A DNA stretch of 64,000 nt from Daphnia pulex (lineage: Eukaryota; Arthropoda; Branchiopoda; Diplostraca; Daphniidae): positions 2,480,001 to 2,544,000 of the forward strand of contig NC_060025.1 of the NCBI RefSeq assembly GCF_021134715.1, read 5' to 3'. This document shows, one piece after another, positions 1-11,610 of this stretch. A program made the translations under genes and the position numbers. Each line of letters begins with the position of its first letter. The first letter of the stretch is position 1. Under the pieces are notes generated by a model. The model was not told where the DNA came from. It saw only the letters and a list, made by a program, of their open reading frames with translations, and did not search any database.

Positions 1-956
1 TATCCTGGTTTTAAAAACTTCACGGGAATTCCCCCTCTTGTTGATTGGGCGATTGTTTTTTCTTAACCGTCTTAAACTATGCTACGGCAAAATGATTTAA
101 TCCATTCATGTAGATCTCGCGCCGTTAAATTAAATTACTGTCAGTCAAAGTAAAAGAATTTGATAAAATTTGAATTATACCGAGTGTCTCTTAACGGTAG
201 GCTTATGTAAGAATCTCAGAAATGAACTTCGGAACGTGGGGCCAACTATTAACCGCTTCGTCTTCGTCACCGAAGATATAGGTCTACAACTCTCCATGAC
301 GTCCATGCCCATCTCCACATCCAACTCTTTCATGTCGTCCATGTGTTGCTTTCATTGCCCGTTTTACTCACTACCTGGTGCAAAACAAAATAATGGGTCC
401 TCGGGTCACCTCAGCACATGGTATATGTTAAAGAAATTTTCTACATTTCTTGGTTAACTGAAGCTGAACGAAACTTTAGTTTGCAGCCGTGAACGTGATT
501 TGCTTTAACGGTGTCATTATTTCTTTTCTTGCTCTTATAGCACTTTCATAGGCACTTCCATGCCGAATCGATGACCACGAAGCGCTTCACGCTAAAGGCC
601 AGCACATTTTTCTGAATTGTGTATCCATATTCTGAATGCAGTTTTTTTCCATTGTCGTCGTTTTTCCGTGAACCAAGTAATCGATTTTTTTTTAACTTTT
701 TGGGTATCTATGTAGTTATCGATTTCTATCTGCGTATTGAACTTATGGTGATCCAATCCATCCCAATCGGTTCCGGCCATCCAATTTTCGCAAGGAAGAA
801 GAATTCCTTTTTATTTTAAAACAGAACCGAGAATCCAGGAATATTTTAGCGCTTCCATAATTAAAATATTTATGGTAGTACTTTGATCGAATTGAATTTT
901 TGTATTAAATAATAAGTTTAGATACACACATTTCAGCGGTTTCAATTACTTGCAAT
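1..956. other. Spacer downstream of cuticle gene A1
   Basis: Non-coding spacer of the type-1 monomer, nearly identical at 7570-8518 and 15320-16044 (plus the part before the element in unit C). Short open frames occur, but they lack start context, splice sites and recognisable domains, and parts recur in diverged form around 2160-2900. No gene seen. Confidence 0.7.
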
Positions 957-1606
957 TTAATACTGGGGCTGGACTGCGGGGGCTTTGTAGACCGGAGTGG
1001 CGGTGTAAGCCGGGGCCGGGGCAGAGTATGTGGGAGCGGTGGGCTTGTAAGCAGGAGCGGAGTAGGTTGGAGCGGTGGGCTTGTAAGCTGGGGCGGAGTA
1101 GGTGGTAGCTTTGTAGTTGTTTGCGACGTATTCGGGATACTTGGCTTCACCGGTGTACTTGACGTCGGCGACATATCCGTAGCTGTCGGCTCTGTAGGTG
1201 ACAATTTGGGTGCGGCCGTCGGGAAGGACGACGCGGTATGATCCGGTTACGACATTGCCGTCGCTCTTCTCAGAGTGATCGTAGTCGTTGTAGTAATCAT
1301 TGACGGCCCAGCTGAAGTCGTAAGGTTGGGGAGTCTTCATAAAATATTCATTCGTGAAAGTAAACTTTATGTTTCGCTAATTTAATTATTATAGAATCAA
1401 ACTCACCTCGTATTTTGCTTCATATGTAGATTTGTATGCCGGAGCTTCGTACTTGGGAGCGTATTCGGCTGACCTGTAAGAATCGGCGGCAGCGACAGCG
1501 AAAAGGGCGGCGAGGATGAAGAACTAATAAAATATGGAACATTTGACGCCATGTAAAAGGTAATGCGTTTATGAAACAACGTTTTTTAAATATTTCCTAC
1601 TTTCAT
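957..1606 (-). CDS. RR-2 cuticular protein, type 1, copy A1
   Basis: Structural cuticle protein that binds chitin through an RR-2 Chitin_bind_4 domain and is secreted into the exoskeleton. Three coding exons on the minus strand: 1601-1606 (MK), 1407-1523 and 957-1334, with GT/AG introns of 77 and 72 nt, both phase 0, giving 166 aa. An ATG just upstream of exon 3 lies in intron 2, because the only AG acceptor falls between that MK and TPQPYDF. Residues 1-16 are the signal peptide (FFILAALFAVAAADS). A Tyr/Ala/Lys-rich segment follows, then the RR core ([36 protein letters not shown]), then a YSAPAYKPTAPT repeat tail ending PQY. The TATA box and initiator are at 1643-1681. The encoded exon 3 is identical in copies B1 and C1. 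Confidence 0.93.
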
Positions 1607-1642
1607 TTTGGAGTAGGAGTAAACTTGCTGAAAACAGTTGGT

Positions 1643-1681
1643 GAACTGATAATTTCAGTCTGATATGTTCACGTTTTTATA
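1643..1681 (-). promoter_or_regulatory. TATA box and initiator of A1
   Basis: On the minus strand TATAAAA (1675-1681) precedes TCAGTTC (1643-1649) by 34 nt, measured from the first T to the initiator A. The start codon lies 37-43 nt further on. Confidence 0.8.
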
Positions 1682-4048
1682 CGAAATTCGAGAGTAGCCT
1701 ACATTCCCACTGATACGTTTAAATATGGCAGTTTGCCAAAGTCATGCATTCAGCAAAAGTGATCGGTAAAGGTTTTGCAAATATTTAGTGGTCAAGGTAA
1801 ACGAAAATCAAAATAGTCCCCACCTGTCGACTCGTGTGAAAAGAAAACTTTGATGAACATTGGACAACCGATAACAGGTTGAAACCCAATTTGGGGTCAG
1901 AACTTGAAATGAAAAAGATACCGTTGCTCGACTTATAGGGAAATTGGATTTGATGAATGTCCTTTTAAACTGTAAGAACATTTTTGACGTTCTCTTTTAT
2001 CCTGGTTTCAAAAACTTCACGGGAATTCCCCCTCTTGTTGATTGGGCGATTGTTTTTTCTTAGTGCTAAGACGAAATGATTTAATCGATTCATGTAGATT
2101 TCGTGCATTTCAATCAAATCACTGCCAGTCAAAGTAAAAGAATTTGATAAAATTTTGATTATACCGAGTGTCTCTTAACGCTAGGCTTATGTACGAATCT
2201 CATAAATTAACTTCGGAACATGGGACTAATTATTAACCGAGTCACCGAAATGATAGGTCTCCAACTCGCTCCAGCTCTCCATGACGTCCATGTGTTTTCA
2301 TTGCCTGTTTTACTCACTAACTGGTGCAAAATCAAATAATAGATCCTCGGTCACCTCAGCGCATGGTATATGTGAATAAAATTTTCCACATTTCTCGGTT
2401 AACCGAAGCTGAACGAAACTTCTGTTTGCAGCCGTACATGCCGTGAACGTGATTTGCTTTAACGGTGTCATTATTTCTTTTCTTGCTCTTATAGCACTTT
2501 CAAAGCCACGCTGAAGTCGATGACCACTGAAACGCTTCATGCTAAAGGTCATCTATTCTTTCTTCATTTACAACTCAAGAAGGCTCAGTTGGATGAATAA
2601 ATTTCATGATGGCAGTTTTTACATTTGAAGCCTTTTCTCTATTCTTGTACGTTTCATAATTTTGTAGGGCGTTTCCACTTAACTGACATTTTTCTCATTT
2701 TTGTTTCCGTATTCTGAATGCAGTTATTGTTCGTCGTGTTTCTGTGGATTAAGAAATCGCATTTTTTTATTTTTGGGTGATTTAGTTATTGAATTGTATC
2801 TGCGTTTTGAACTTGTGGTAATCCTATCCATTCCGAGTGGTTCTGGCCCTTCAGTTTCCGCAGGACAAAAGAATTCCTTGCTGTTCAAAAACATCCACGT
2901 TCGGTGGTTTAAATTCAGGTTAGATATGGTTGTTTTTGTCATTGAATATTGAAATGTTTTAATCTTTCCTATGTTGACTATAGTATCGTTTCCTGTGTAT
3001 GTTTCTATTGTACCTGATTTTGGAGCTAACTTGGTGAGCCCGTTCTGCATCATCAAAGATTTGGGATCATCATCGCGGGTAAACGATTTAGGAACTGCAG
3101 AGTCTGCGGTAAGAATTAAAATATTTAAAGATAAGTCTGAATAGAAATTTTGAGTCGTTTGATTGTATCTTTGTGGCTATAGAACAGGCACCTAAAAGAA
3201 ATGGAAGATACCTTCTGTGTGGTATAGTGTTCAACTGAGTCCAAAAAATTGTAATATGCTTTTTTGATTTTGAAAGCAAACAAACCTAAATCTGGCCAAT
3301 AGGTAAACGACACATTCGAAATTTAAATTGTGAGTCTCCCACGAACGTTTTGCAAAGGGAAGAGTAGTGATCGGCAGATCGGCTGTTTTCGCGGTTACCA
3401 ATCACTAATAATTCGTATGGGTTTAGATGGGATGGGACGTTATTCCAATGGAAAATATGTATTGGGTGGAGAAAAGAGCTGTTTTGAGTTACCCTTTCGA
3501 TTGAACTAATCAACGGATTGATATTTTTGTTCTTTAGAAATGAGGGTTGGAAGAAAGTGAGATTTTTCGTAAACAAACACAACTAACGTAAATTTGACAG
3601 ATAGCTGAAATTCAAGCGCACTGATGGTCGAATGTTTGTTTGTTTTTTTTTTTCACTGAAAATGTTCCGTCTTACTATTGTTTTGGACCTAAGATTTTCC
3701 TTTCTTTGAATTCCTTTACGGTTCATCTTTTTTGTTTTTCTTACATTTTCTCACATTATTTCGCAAGCCGCACCCCAGTCACATCTTGGTTGCTTTTCCC
3801 ATTCATGATCATTTTCTTTTTTTATCGGCTAATCAAAATTATCCGTACTCACGTGACATTTCGATGTAAATTTCTAAACATTTGAATGTAAGTTTCGGCA
3901 AAAAATTCTGGAACCCAGAAATAATTATGTGATTTCGTGAGAATTTGATTATAGACGTACTAGGCTACTTTCATTGATCGAATTTAATTTTTGTATTAAA
4001 TAATAAGTTTAGATACAGACATTTCGGTGGTTTGAATTAACTTGCAAA
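1682..4048. other. Spacer between A1 and A2
   Basis: Upstream region of A1 plus the long 3' spacer of the type-2 monomer (from 1998). It repeats almost identically at 9244-11610 and 16771-19138, and in diverged form at about 59.8-61.3 kb. AT-rich with short frames only. I see no domain, spliced gene or RNA gene. Confidence 0.65.
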
Positions 4049-4761
4049 TTAGTACTGGGGTTGGACTGCGGGGGCTTTGTAGACCGGAGTGGCGGTGTAG
4101 GCCGGGGCCTGGGCAGAGTATGTGGGAGCGGTGACGGTGTAGGTGGGACCATTTTTGACCGGGGCAGTGTATGTGGGAGCGGTGTAAGTGGGTGCAGTGG
4201 GCTTGTAAGCAGGAGCGGAGTAGGTGGGAGCGGTAGGCTTGTAAGCTGGGGCGGAGTAGGTGGTAGCTTTGTAGTTGTTTGCGACGTATTCGGGATACTT
4301 GGCTTCACCGGTGTACTTGACGTCGGCGACATATCCGTAGCTGTCAGCCTTGTAGGTGACAATTTGGGTGCGGCCGTCGGGAAGGACGACACGGTATGAT
4401 CCGGTGGTCACTTTGCCATCGCTGCTCTCGGAATGGGAATAGTCGTTGTAGTAATCATTGACGGCCCAGCTGAAGTCGTAAGGTTGGGGAGTCTTCATAA
4501 AATATAAATTTGCAAAAGTTAATTTCCATGTTTCTTTAATTAATTTTTTAAATGTGACTCACCTCGTATTTTGCTTCATATGTAGATTTGTATGCCGGAG
4601 CTTCGTACTTGGGAGCGTATTCGGCTGACCTGTAAGAATCGGCGGCAGCGACAGCGAAAAGGGCGGCGAGGATGATGAACTAATAAAATAGGAACATTTG
4701 ACGCCATGTAAAAGGTAATGCGTTTTAGGAGAAATGTTTTTAAAATATTTCCTACTTTCAT
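4049..4761 (-). CDS. RR-2 cuticular protein, type 2, copy A2
   Basis: Chitin-binding cuticle protein like A1, with exons 4756-4761 (MK), 4563-4679 and 4049-4492, 188 aa. The signal peptide reads FIILAALFAVAAADS. The RR-2 core is [40 protein letters not shown]. The tail has two YSAPAYKPTAPT repeats, then YTAPTYTAPVKNG and TVTAPTYSAQAPAY, ending PQY. It is 12 residues longer than B2 and C2 because it keeps one more 36-bp repeat. Introns are phase 0. The promoter is at 4798-4836. Confidence 0.93.
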
Positions 4762-4797
4762 TTTGGAGTAGTGGTTAACTTGCTGAAAACAGTTGGT

Positions 4798-4836
4798 GAA
4801 CTGATAATTTCAGTCCAGTCTGTTCACGTTTTTATA
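4798..4836 (-). promoter_or_regulatory. TATA box and initiator of A2
   Basis: TATAAAA (4830-4836) and TCAGTTC (4798-4804) on the minus strand, spaced as in A1. Confidence 0.8.
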
Positions 4837-5380
4837 CGAAATTCGAGAGTACATTCCCACTGATACGTTTAAATATGGCAATTTGCCAAAGTTATGCATT
4901 CAGCAAAAGTGATTGGTAGAGGTTATGCAAATAATTGGCGGTCAAGGTAGACCAAAATCAAAATAGACCCCACCTGTCTGCTCGCGTGAAAAGAAAACTT
5001 AGATGAACATTGGACAACCGATAACAGGTTGAAACACAATTTGGGGAGTCGGAATTTGAAATAAAAAAGATACCGTTGCTCGACTTTTAGGGAAATTAGA
5101 CTTGGTTAATGACCTATTTAACTGTAAGGACATTATTGACGTTCTCTTTTATCCTGCCCTTACGGAAAAATCTCATCAAACTATATGAGAAATCATATGT
5201 TTATTAATGACATCAATGATTTTTTAATAATTTTTGATGATCTCATATATTTCTCATTAAATTGATGAGAATTTTCACCCTCATATTTATCATTAAAAGT
5301 GTTTAAAATATTTTTGTCTCATTTTATATGAGATATAACCCAATCCGTAGTAAGAAATCAGAAAGAAATCATATAAATTT

Positions 5381-6150
5381 CATGATTTTACCACAGACTT
5401 TTCGCATGAGAAATATGCAAGAAACTGGTGATAATTAACCATAAATATCATGATATTTTCTTAAAATAAATCAGTAATATATCATGTATTCTCAGTTTTT
5501 AATCATTAATTTCTATTGGTATTTTGTAATGAGATACTTGTATAAAATCATGTGGAAATCAATAAAATGTCATGATTTTCCCGCAGTTTTTTTCGCATGA
5601 AAAATCTGCAAAAAATCAGTGATTATTAAGCGGGAATATCATGATATATTCTTATAATCAATAAGTAATTTGTCATAAATTCTGAGTTATTAATCATTAA
5701 TTTCTATTGATGTTTTGTCAAGAGATTCTTGTATAAATTCATGTGAAAATCAATAAAATCTCATGATTTTTCCGCAGTTTTTTCGCATGAAAAATCTGCA
5801 AAAAATCAGTGATTATTAAGCAGGAATATCATGATATTTTCTTATAATCAATAAGTAATTTGTCATAAATTCTGAGTTATTAATCATTAATTTCTATTGA
5901 TGTTTTGTCAAGAGATTCTTGTATAAATTCATGTGAAAATCAATAAAATCTCATGATTTTTCCGCAATTTTTTCGCATGAAAAATCTGCAAAAAAACAGT
6001 GATTATTAAGCGGGAATATCATGATATATTCTTATAACAAATAAATATTTTATCATATATTCTGAGTTATCAATCATTAATTTCTATTGATGTTTTGTAT
6101 TGAGATACTTGTATAAAATCATGTGAAAATCAATTTTACCTATGACATTA
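5381..6150. repeat. ~190-bp internal tandem repeats, element copy 1
   Basis: Units begin with CATGATTTT at 5381, 5571, 5762 and 5952 (spacing 190, 191, 190). Each contains TTTTCGCATGA, an ATCATGATAT motif and TTAATCATTAATTTCTATTG. At least two more diverged units follow to about 6560. Confidence 0.85.
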
Positions 6151-7110
6151 TACGATTTTTTTGGTTTTCTTTTATACAGTTTTTTGGCTTAAAAATCATG
6201 AAATTTATTATTAAATGTCTATCAGAAATCAGGTAGATTTAGGTGTGAGATCATGATATTTAATTATAATTATTTTGTATATTATCATTTATTAAGAGCT
6301 TTTTATCAATAATTTCTCTAATGCTTTATAGTGAGATTTTTCATTAAAATCATGTGAAAATCAGTTCCCACTAAGGAATCAAAAGATTTTTTGGTATTAT
6401 TTTCACCCAATTTTGGGCTTTAAAATCTTCAAATTCATAACAAAAAGTCAGTAATAATCAGCTACAATTCAACAGATCAGATGTGAAATTATAACTATTT
6501 AATCGTCAATATTTTCTTATGTTTTGTAATGATGTGTGAAAAATCAAGGGAAAATTTCTACATATATGACATCAAAATATTTTCTTGTATTCTTTTAATA
6601 CAATCCTAAAAATATCCGTTAAAATCAGCAAATAAGTATATAGGCCTACCTGGAATGAAATATTCTGACTTTAAATTCTTTTTGGACTTTTACATTTTTT
6701 ATTTTTTACCTTTCGTAAATATATGGTAGCTATCTAATTCTCACAAAAATTACACGATGTTTTTATAATCACAAGATAGGCTGGGATAACTATTTTTTTT
6801 AACGCGCTAAGTAAATTTGAGTGAAAGTTCTATTTTACTCTGGTGTGTTTTTTTGTGTGTGAATTATTCTAAGTCCCGAAATCTGGCTTTTATCTAACTA
6901 AACTAACCAATTGATTATATGGTATGTCAAAACGCATCATAGAAATTTTTACTAAGTTTTTTCACGCGCTAAGTAAATTTGAGTGCAATTTCTATTTGAC
7001 TCTGGTATGTGTTTTTTGTGTAAATTATTCTAAGTCCCATAACCCTGTTGTTATATCACTAAACTAACCAATTTATTAATTTCCACGTTAAAAAGCTTCA
7101 ATTATAACAT

Positions 7111-7181
7111 CAATTGGTGGTGTAGTGGTTAGCAGATTGGCAAGCCACCCTGGAAGACGAGGTTCGATTCCTGGCCAGGGC
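7111..7181 (+). pseudogene. tRNA-Gly(GCC)-like sequence in element copy 1
   Basis: An A-box-like TGGTGTAGTGGTTAG and B-box GGTTCGATTCC are at tRNA spacing. The anticodon-loop position reads AAGCCAC, matching the GCC loop of tRNA-Gly. The acceptor arms (CAATTGG and CCAGGGC) pair in only about four of seven positions and the anticodon stem is poor, so this is a pseudo-tRNA or SINE-head-like piece. A T6 run (7187-7192) just after it could terminate RNA polymerase III. Confidence 0.6.
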
Positions 7182-7569
7182 AATTCTTTTTTCAATTTAT
7201 ATAATTAAAATCTCATTTAAAAGCGCTCAAATTCTCATTCAAATTTTAGTGAGAAAATCATTAACATTTTTGTGGAAAAAGAGAAATTAAGCGAGATTAC
7301 AGTAAACCCTCAGTCAGAAATCATTATATTTACGCGACTAATCATTTATATTTAGATGAGAAATAACAGAATTCTCACTTTGTTCACATGAAATTAATGA
7401 TTAACGGCTGATTTTAAACTTGAAAATGTCCCAAATTCTCATCAAAAGTCATCAAATAAATGATATTTTGCTGTTAATCTCACCAAAATATCACGACAAA
7501 ATGAATGAGAATTAAGGTTATTCTCATGTATTTCTTTATGAGTTTTAATGAGATTTTTCCGTAAGGGTG

Positions 7570-8518
7570 GTTTTAAAAACTTCACGGGAATTCCCCCTCT
7601 TGTTGATTGGGCGATTGTTTTTTCTTAACCGTCTTAAACTATGCTACGGCAAAATGATTTAATCCATTCATGTAGATCTCGCGCCGTTAAATTAAATTAC
7701 TGTCAGTCAAAGTAAAAGAATTTGATAAAATTTGAATTATACCGAGTGTCTCTTAACGGTAGGCTTATGTAAGAATCTCAGAAATGAACTTCGGAACGTG
7801 GGGCCAACTATTAACCGCTTCGTCTTCGTCACCGAAGATATAGGTCTACAACTCTCCATGACGTCCATGCCCATCTCCACATCCAACTCTTTCATGTCGT
7901 CCATGTGTTGCTTTCATTGCCCGTTTTACTCACTACCTGGTGCAAAACAAAATAATGGGTCCTCGGGTCACCTCAGCACATGGTATATGTTAAAGAAATT
8001 TTCTACATTTCTTGGTTAACTGAAGCTGAACGAAACTTTAGTTTGCAGCCGTGAACGTGATTTGCTTTAACGGTGTCATTATTTCTTTTCTTGCTCTTAT
8101 AGCACTTTCATAGGCACTTCCATGCCGAATCGATGACCACGAAGCGCTTCACGCTAAAGGCCAGCACATTTTTCTGAATTGTGTATCCATATTCTGAATG
8201 CAGTTTTTTTCCATTGTCGTCGTTTTTCCGTGAACCAAGTAATCGATTTTTTTTTAACTTTTTGGGTATCTATGTAGTTATCGATTTCTATCTGCGTATT
8301 GAACTTATGGTGATCCAATCCATCCCAATCGGTTCCGGCCATCCAATTTTCGCAAGGAAGAAGAATTCCTTTTTATTTTAAAACAGAACCGAGAATCCAG
8401 GAATATTTTAGCGCTTCCATAATTAAAATATTTATGGTAGTACTTTGATCGAATTGAATTTTTGTATTAAATAATAAGTTTAGATACACACATTTCAGCG
8501 GTTTCAATTACTTGCAAT
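7570..8518. other. Spacer downstream of B1
   Basis: Same sequence as the spacer at 8-956 in unit A, after the transposon. No gene seen. Confidence 0.7.
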
Positions 8519-9168
8519 TTAATACTGGGGCTGGACTGCGGGGGCTTTGTAGACCGGAGTGGCGGTGTAAGCCGGGGCCGGGGCAGAGTATGTGGGAGCG
8601 GTGGGCTTGTAAGCAGGAGCGGAGTAGGTTGGAGCGGTGGGCTTGTAAGCTGGGGCGGAGTAGGTGGTAGCTTTGTAGTTGTTTGCGACGTATTCGGGAT
8701 ACTTGGCTTCACCGGTGTACTTGACGTCGGCGACATATCCGTAGCTGTCGGCTCTGTAGGTGACAATTTGGGTGCGGCCGTCGGGAAGGACGACGCGGTA
8801 TGATCCGGTTACGACATTGCCGTCGCTCTTCTCAGAGTGATCGTAGTCGTTGTAGTAATCATTGACGGCCCAGCTGAAGTCGTAAGGTTGGGGAGTCTTC
8901 ATAAAATATTCATTCGTGAAAGTAAACTTTATGTTTCGCTAATTTAATTATTATAGAATCAAACTCACCTCGTATTTTGCTTCATATGTAGATTTGTATG
9001 CCGGAGCTTCGTACTTGGGAGCGTATTCGGCTGACCTGTAAGAATCGGCGGCAGCGACAGCGAAAAGGGCGGCGAGGATGAAGAACTAATAAAATATGGA
9101 ACATTTGACGCCATGTAAAAGGTAATGCGTTTATGAAACAACGTTTTTTAAATATTTCCTACTTTCAT
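8519..9168 (-). CDS. RR-2 cuticular protein, type 1, copy B1
   Basis: Exons 9163-9168, 8969-9085 and 8519-8896, 166 aa. Exon lengths and the translated exon 3 are the same as in A1, at a constant 7,562-bp offset. No break in frame, splice sites or promoter, so it is presumably functional. The near-identity of introns and flanks as well as exons points to recent duplication or ongoing homogenisation rather than selection on the protein alone. Confidence 0.93.
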
Positions 9169-9204
9169 TTTGGAGTAGGAGTAAACTTGCTGAAAACAGT
9201 TGGT

Positions 9205-9243
9205 GAACTGATAATTTCAGTCTGATATGTTCACGTTTTTATA
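9205..9243 (-). promoter_or_regulatory. TATA box and initiator of B1
   Basis: TATAAAA at 9237-9243 and TCAGTTC at 9205-9211 on the minus strand. Confidence 0.8.
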
Positions 9244-11610
9244 CGAAATTCGAGAGTAGCCTACATTCCCACTGATACGTTTAAATATGGCAGTTTGCCA
9301 AAGTCATGCATTCAGCAAAAGTGATCGGTAAAGGTTTTGCAAATATTTAGTGGTCAAGGTAAACGAAAATCAAAATAGTCCCCACCTGTCGACTCGTGTG
9401 AAAAGAAAACTTTGATGAACATTGGACAACCGATAACAGGTTGAAACCCAATTTGGGGTCAGAACTTGAAATGAAAAAGATACCGTTGCTCGACTTATAG
9501 GGAAATTGGATTTGATGAATGTCCTTTTAAACTGTAAGAACATTTTTGACGTTCTCTTTTATCCTGGTTTCAAAAACTTCACGGGAATTCCCCCTCTTGT
9601 TGATTGGGCGATTGTTTTTTCTTAGTGCTAAGACGAAATGATTTAATCGATTCATGTAGATTTCGTGCATTTCAATCAAATCACTGCCAGTCAAAGTAAA
9701 AGAATTTGATAAAATTTTGATTATACCGAGTGTCTCTTAACGCTAGGCTTATGTACGAATCTCATAAATTAACTTCGGAACATGGGACTAATTATTAACC
9801 GAGTCACCGAAATGATAGGTCTCCAACTCGCTCCAGCTCTCCATGACGTCCATGTGTTTTCATTGCCTGTTTTACTCACTAACTGGTGCAAAATCAAATA
9901 ATAGATCCTCGGTCACCTCAGCGCATGGTATATGTGAATAAAATTTTCCACATTTCTCGGTTAACCGAAGCTGAACGAAACTTCTGTTTGCAGCCGTACA
10001 TGCCGTGAACGTGATTTGCTTTAACGGTGTCATTATTTCTTTTCTTGCTCTTATAGCACTTTCAAAGCCACGCTGAAGTCGATGACCACTGAAACGCTTC
10101 ATGCTAAAGGTCATCTATTCTTTCTTCATTTACAACTCAAGAAGGCTCAGTTGGATGAATAAATTTCATGATGGCAGTTTTTACATTTGAAGCCTTTTCT
10201 CTATTCTTGTACGTTTCATAATTTTGTAGGGCGTTTCCACTTAACTGACATTTTTCTCATTTTTGTTTCCGTATTCTGAATGCAGTTATTGTTCGTCGTG
10301 TTTCTGTGGATTAAGAAATCGCATTTTTTTATTTTTGGGTGATTTAGTTATTGAATTGTATCTGCGTTTTGAACTTGTGGTAATCCTATCCATTCCGAGT
10401 GGTTCTGGCCCTTCAGTTTCCGCAGGACAAAAGAATTCCTTGCTGTTCAAAAACATCCACGTTCGGTGGTTTAAATTCAGGTTAGATATGGTTGTTTTTG
10501 TCATTGAATATTGAAATGTTTTAATCTTTCCTATGTTGACTATAGTATCGTTTCCTGTGTATGTTTCTATTGTACCTGATTTTGGAGCTAACTTGGTGAG
10601 CCCGTTCTGCATCATCAAAGATTTGGGATCATCATCGCGGGTAAACGATTTAGGAACTGCAGAGTCTGCGGTAAGAATTAAAATATTTAAAGATAAGTCT
10701 GAATAGAAATTTTGAGTCGTTTGATTGTATCTTTGTGGCTATAGAACAGGCACCTAAAAGAAATGGAAGATACCTTCTGTGTGGTATAGTGTTCAACTGA
10801 GTCCAAAAAATTGTAATATGCTTTTTTGATTTTGAAAGCAAACAAACCTAAATCTGGCCAATAGGTAAACGACACATTCGAAATTTAAATTGTGAGTCTC
10901 CCACGAACGTTTTGCAAAGGGAAGAGTAGTGATCGGCAGATCGGCTGTTTTCGCGGTTACCAATCACTAATAATTCGTATGGGTTTAGATGGGATGGGAC
11001 GTTATTCCAATGGAAAATATGTATTGGGTGGAGAAAAGAGCTGTTTTGAGTTACCCTTTCGATTGAACTAATCAACGGATTGATATTTTTGTTCTTTAGA
11101 AATGAGGGTTGGAAGAAAGTGAGATTTTTCGTAAACAAACACAACTAACGTAAATTTGACAGATAGCTGAAATTCAAGCGCACTGATGGTCGAATGTTTG
11201 TTTGTTTTTTTTTTTCACTGAAAATGTTCCGTCTTACTATTGTTTTGGACCTAAGATTTTCCTTTCTTTGAATTCCTTTACGGTTCATCTTTTTTGTTTT
11301 TCTTACATTTTCTCACATTATTTCGCAAGCCGCACCCCAGTCACATCTTGGTTGCTTTTCCCATTCATGATCATTTTCTTTTTTTATCGGCTAATCAAAA
11401 TTATCCGTACTCACGTGACATTTCGATGTAAATTTCTAAACATTTGAATGTAAGTTTCGGCAAAAAATTCTGGAACCCAGAAATAATTATGTGATTTCGT
11501 GAGAATTTGATTATAGACGTACTAGGCTACTTTCATTGATCGAATTTAATTTTTGTATTAAATAATAAGTTTAGATACAGACATTTCGGTGGTTTGAATT
11601 AACTTGCAAA
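9244..11610. other. Spacer between B1 and B2
   Basis: Copy of the 1682-4048 spacer. No gene, RNA or inserted element seen. Confidence 0.65.

Larger units (their letters stand above)
1..5149. repeat. RR-2 array unit A (~5.1 kb tandem repeat)
   Basis: First of three nearly identical tandem units. It is made of two related monomers that start with the same TATCCTGGTTT..AAAAACTTCACGGG sequence: 1-1997 (type-1 gene) and 1998-5149 (type-2 gene). The same start recurs at 5150 (split by a transposon) and at 12676, which sets the repeat length. The window may begin inside a longer array, since position 1 falls exactly on a unit boundary and nothing upstream is visible. Confidence 0.9.
5157..7567. mobile_element. 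2,411-bp TIR element, copy 1
   Basis: Ends are perfect 20-bp inverted repeats (CCCTTACGGAAAAATCTCAT) with weaker pairing further in. The flanks read ATCC-TG | element | TG-GTTTT. The empty site ATCCTGGTTTT is present at 12677 and at position 2, so the target duplication is 2 bp (TG). The element is very AT-rich, rich in ATCATGAT-like palindromes, and has no frame long enough for a transposase, so it looks non-autonomous. It contains ~190-bp tandem repeats (5381-6150) and a tRNA-like stretch (7111-7181). An inverted copy of exactly the same length is at 12907-15317. The superfamily is not decided. Confidence 0.92.

Noticed and set aside
170-819. Frames of 60-95 codons in the array spacers, repeated three times
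   Set aside because: They recur only because the DNA is duplicated. They are broken in units D and E and show no domain.
4061-4399. Long open frames overlapping RR-2 exon 3 on the opposite strand or in another frame (also in units B-E)
   Set aside because: They are by-products of the repetitive Tyr/Pro/Ala/Thr codon pattern. No promoter, splice or start signal supports them, and the RR-2 frame explains the sequence.
5381-6560. CRISPR-like array from regularly spaced repeats
   Set aside because: The whole ~190-bp unit repeats, with no short repeat and unique spacer pattern, in a eukaryotic context.
7111-7181. A functional tRNA-Gly gene
   Set aside because: The acceptor stem pairs in about four of seven positions and the anticodon stem is weak. 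It is kept only as a tRNA-derived sequence.
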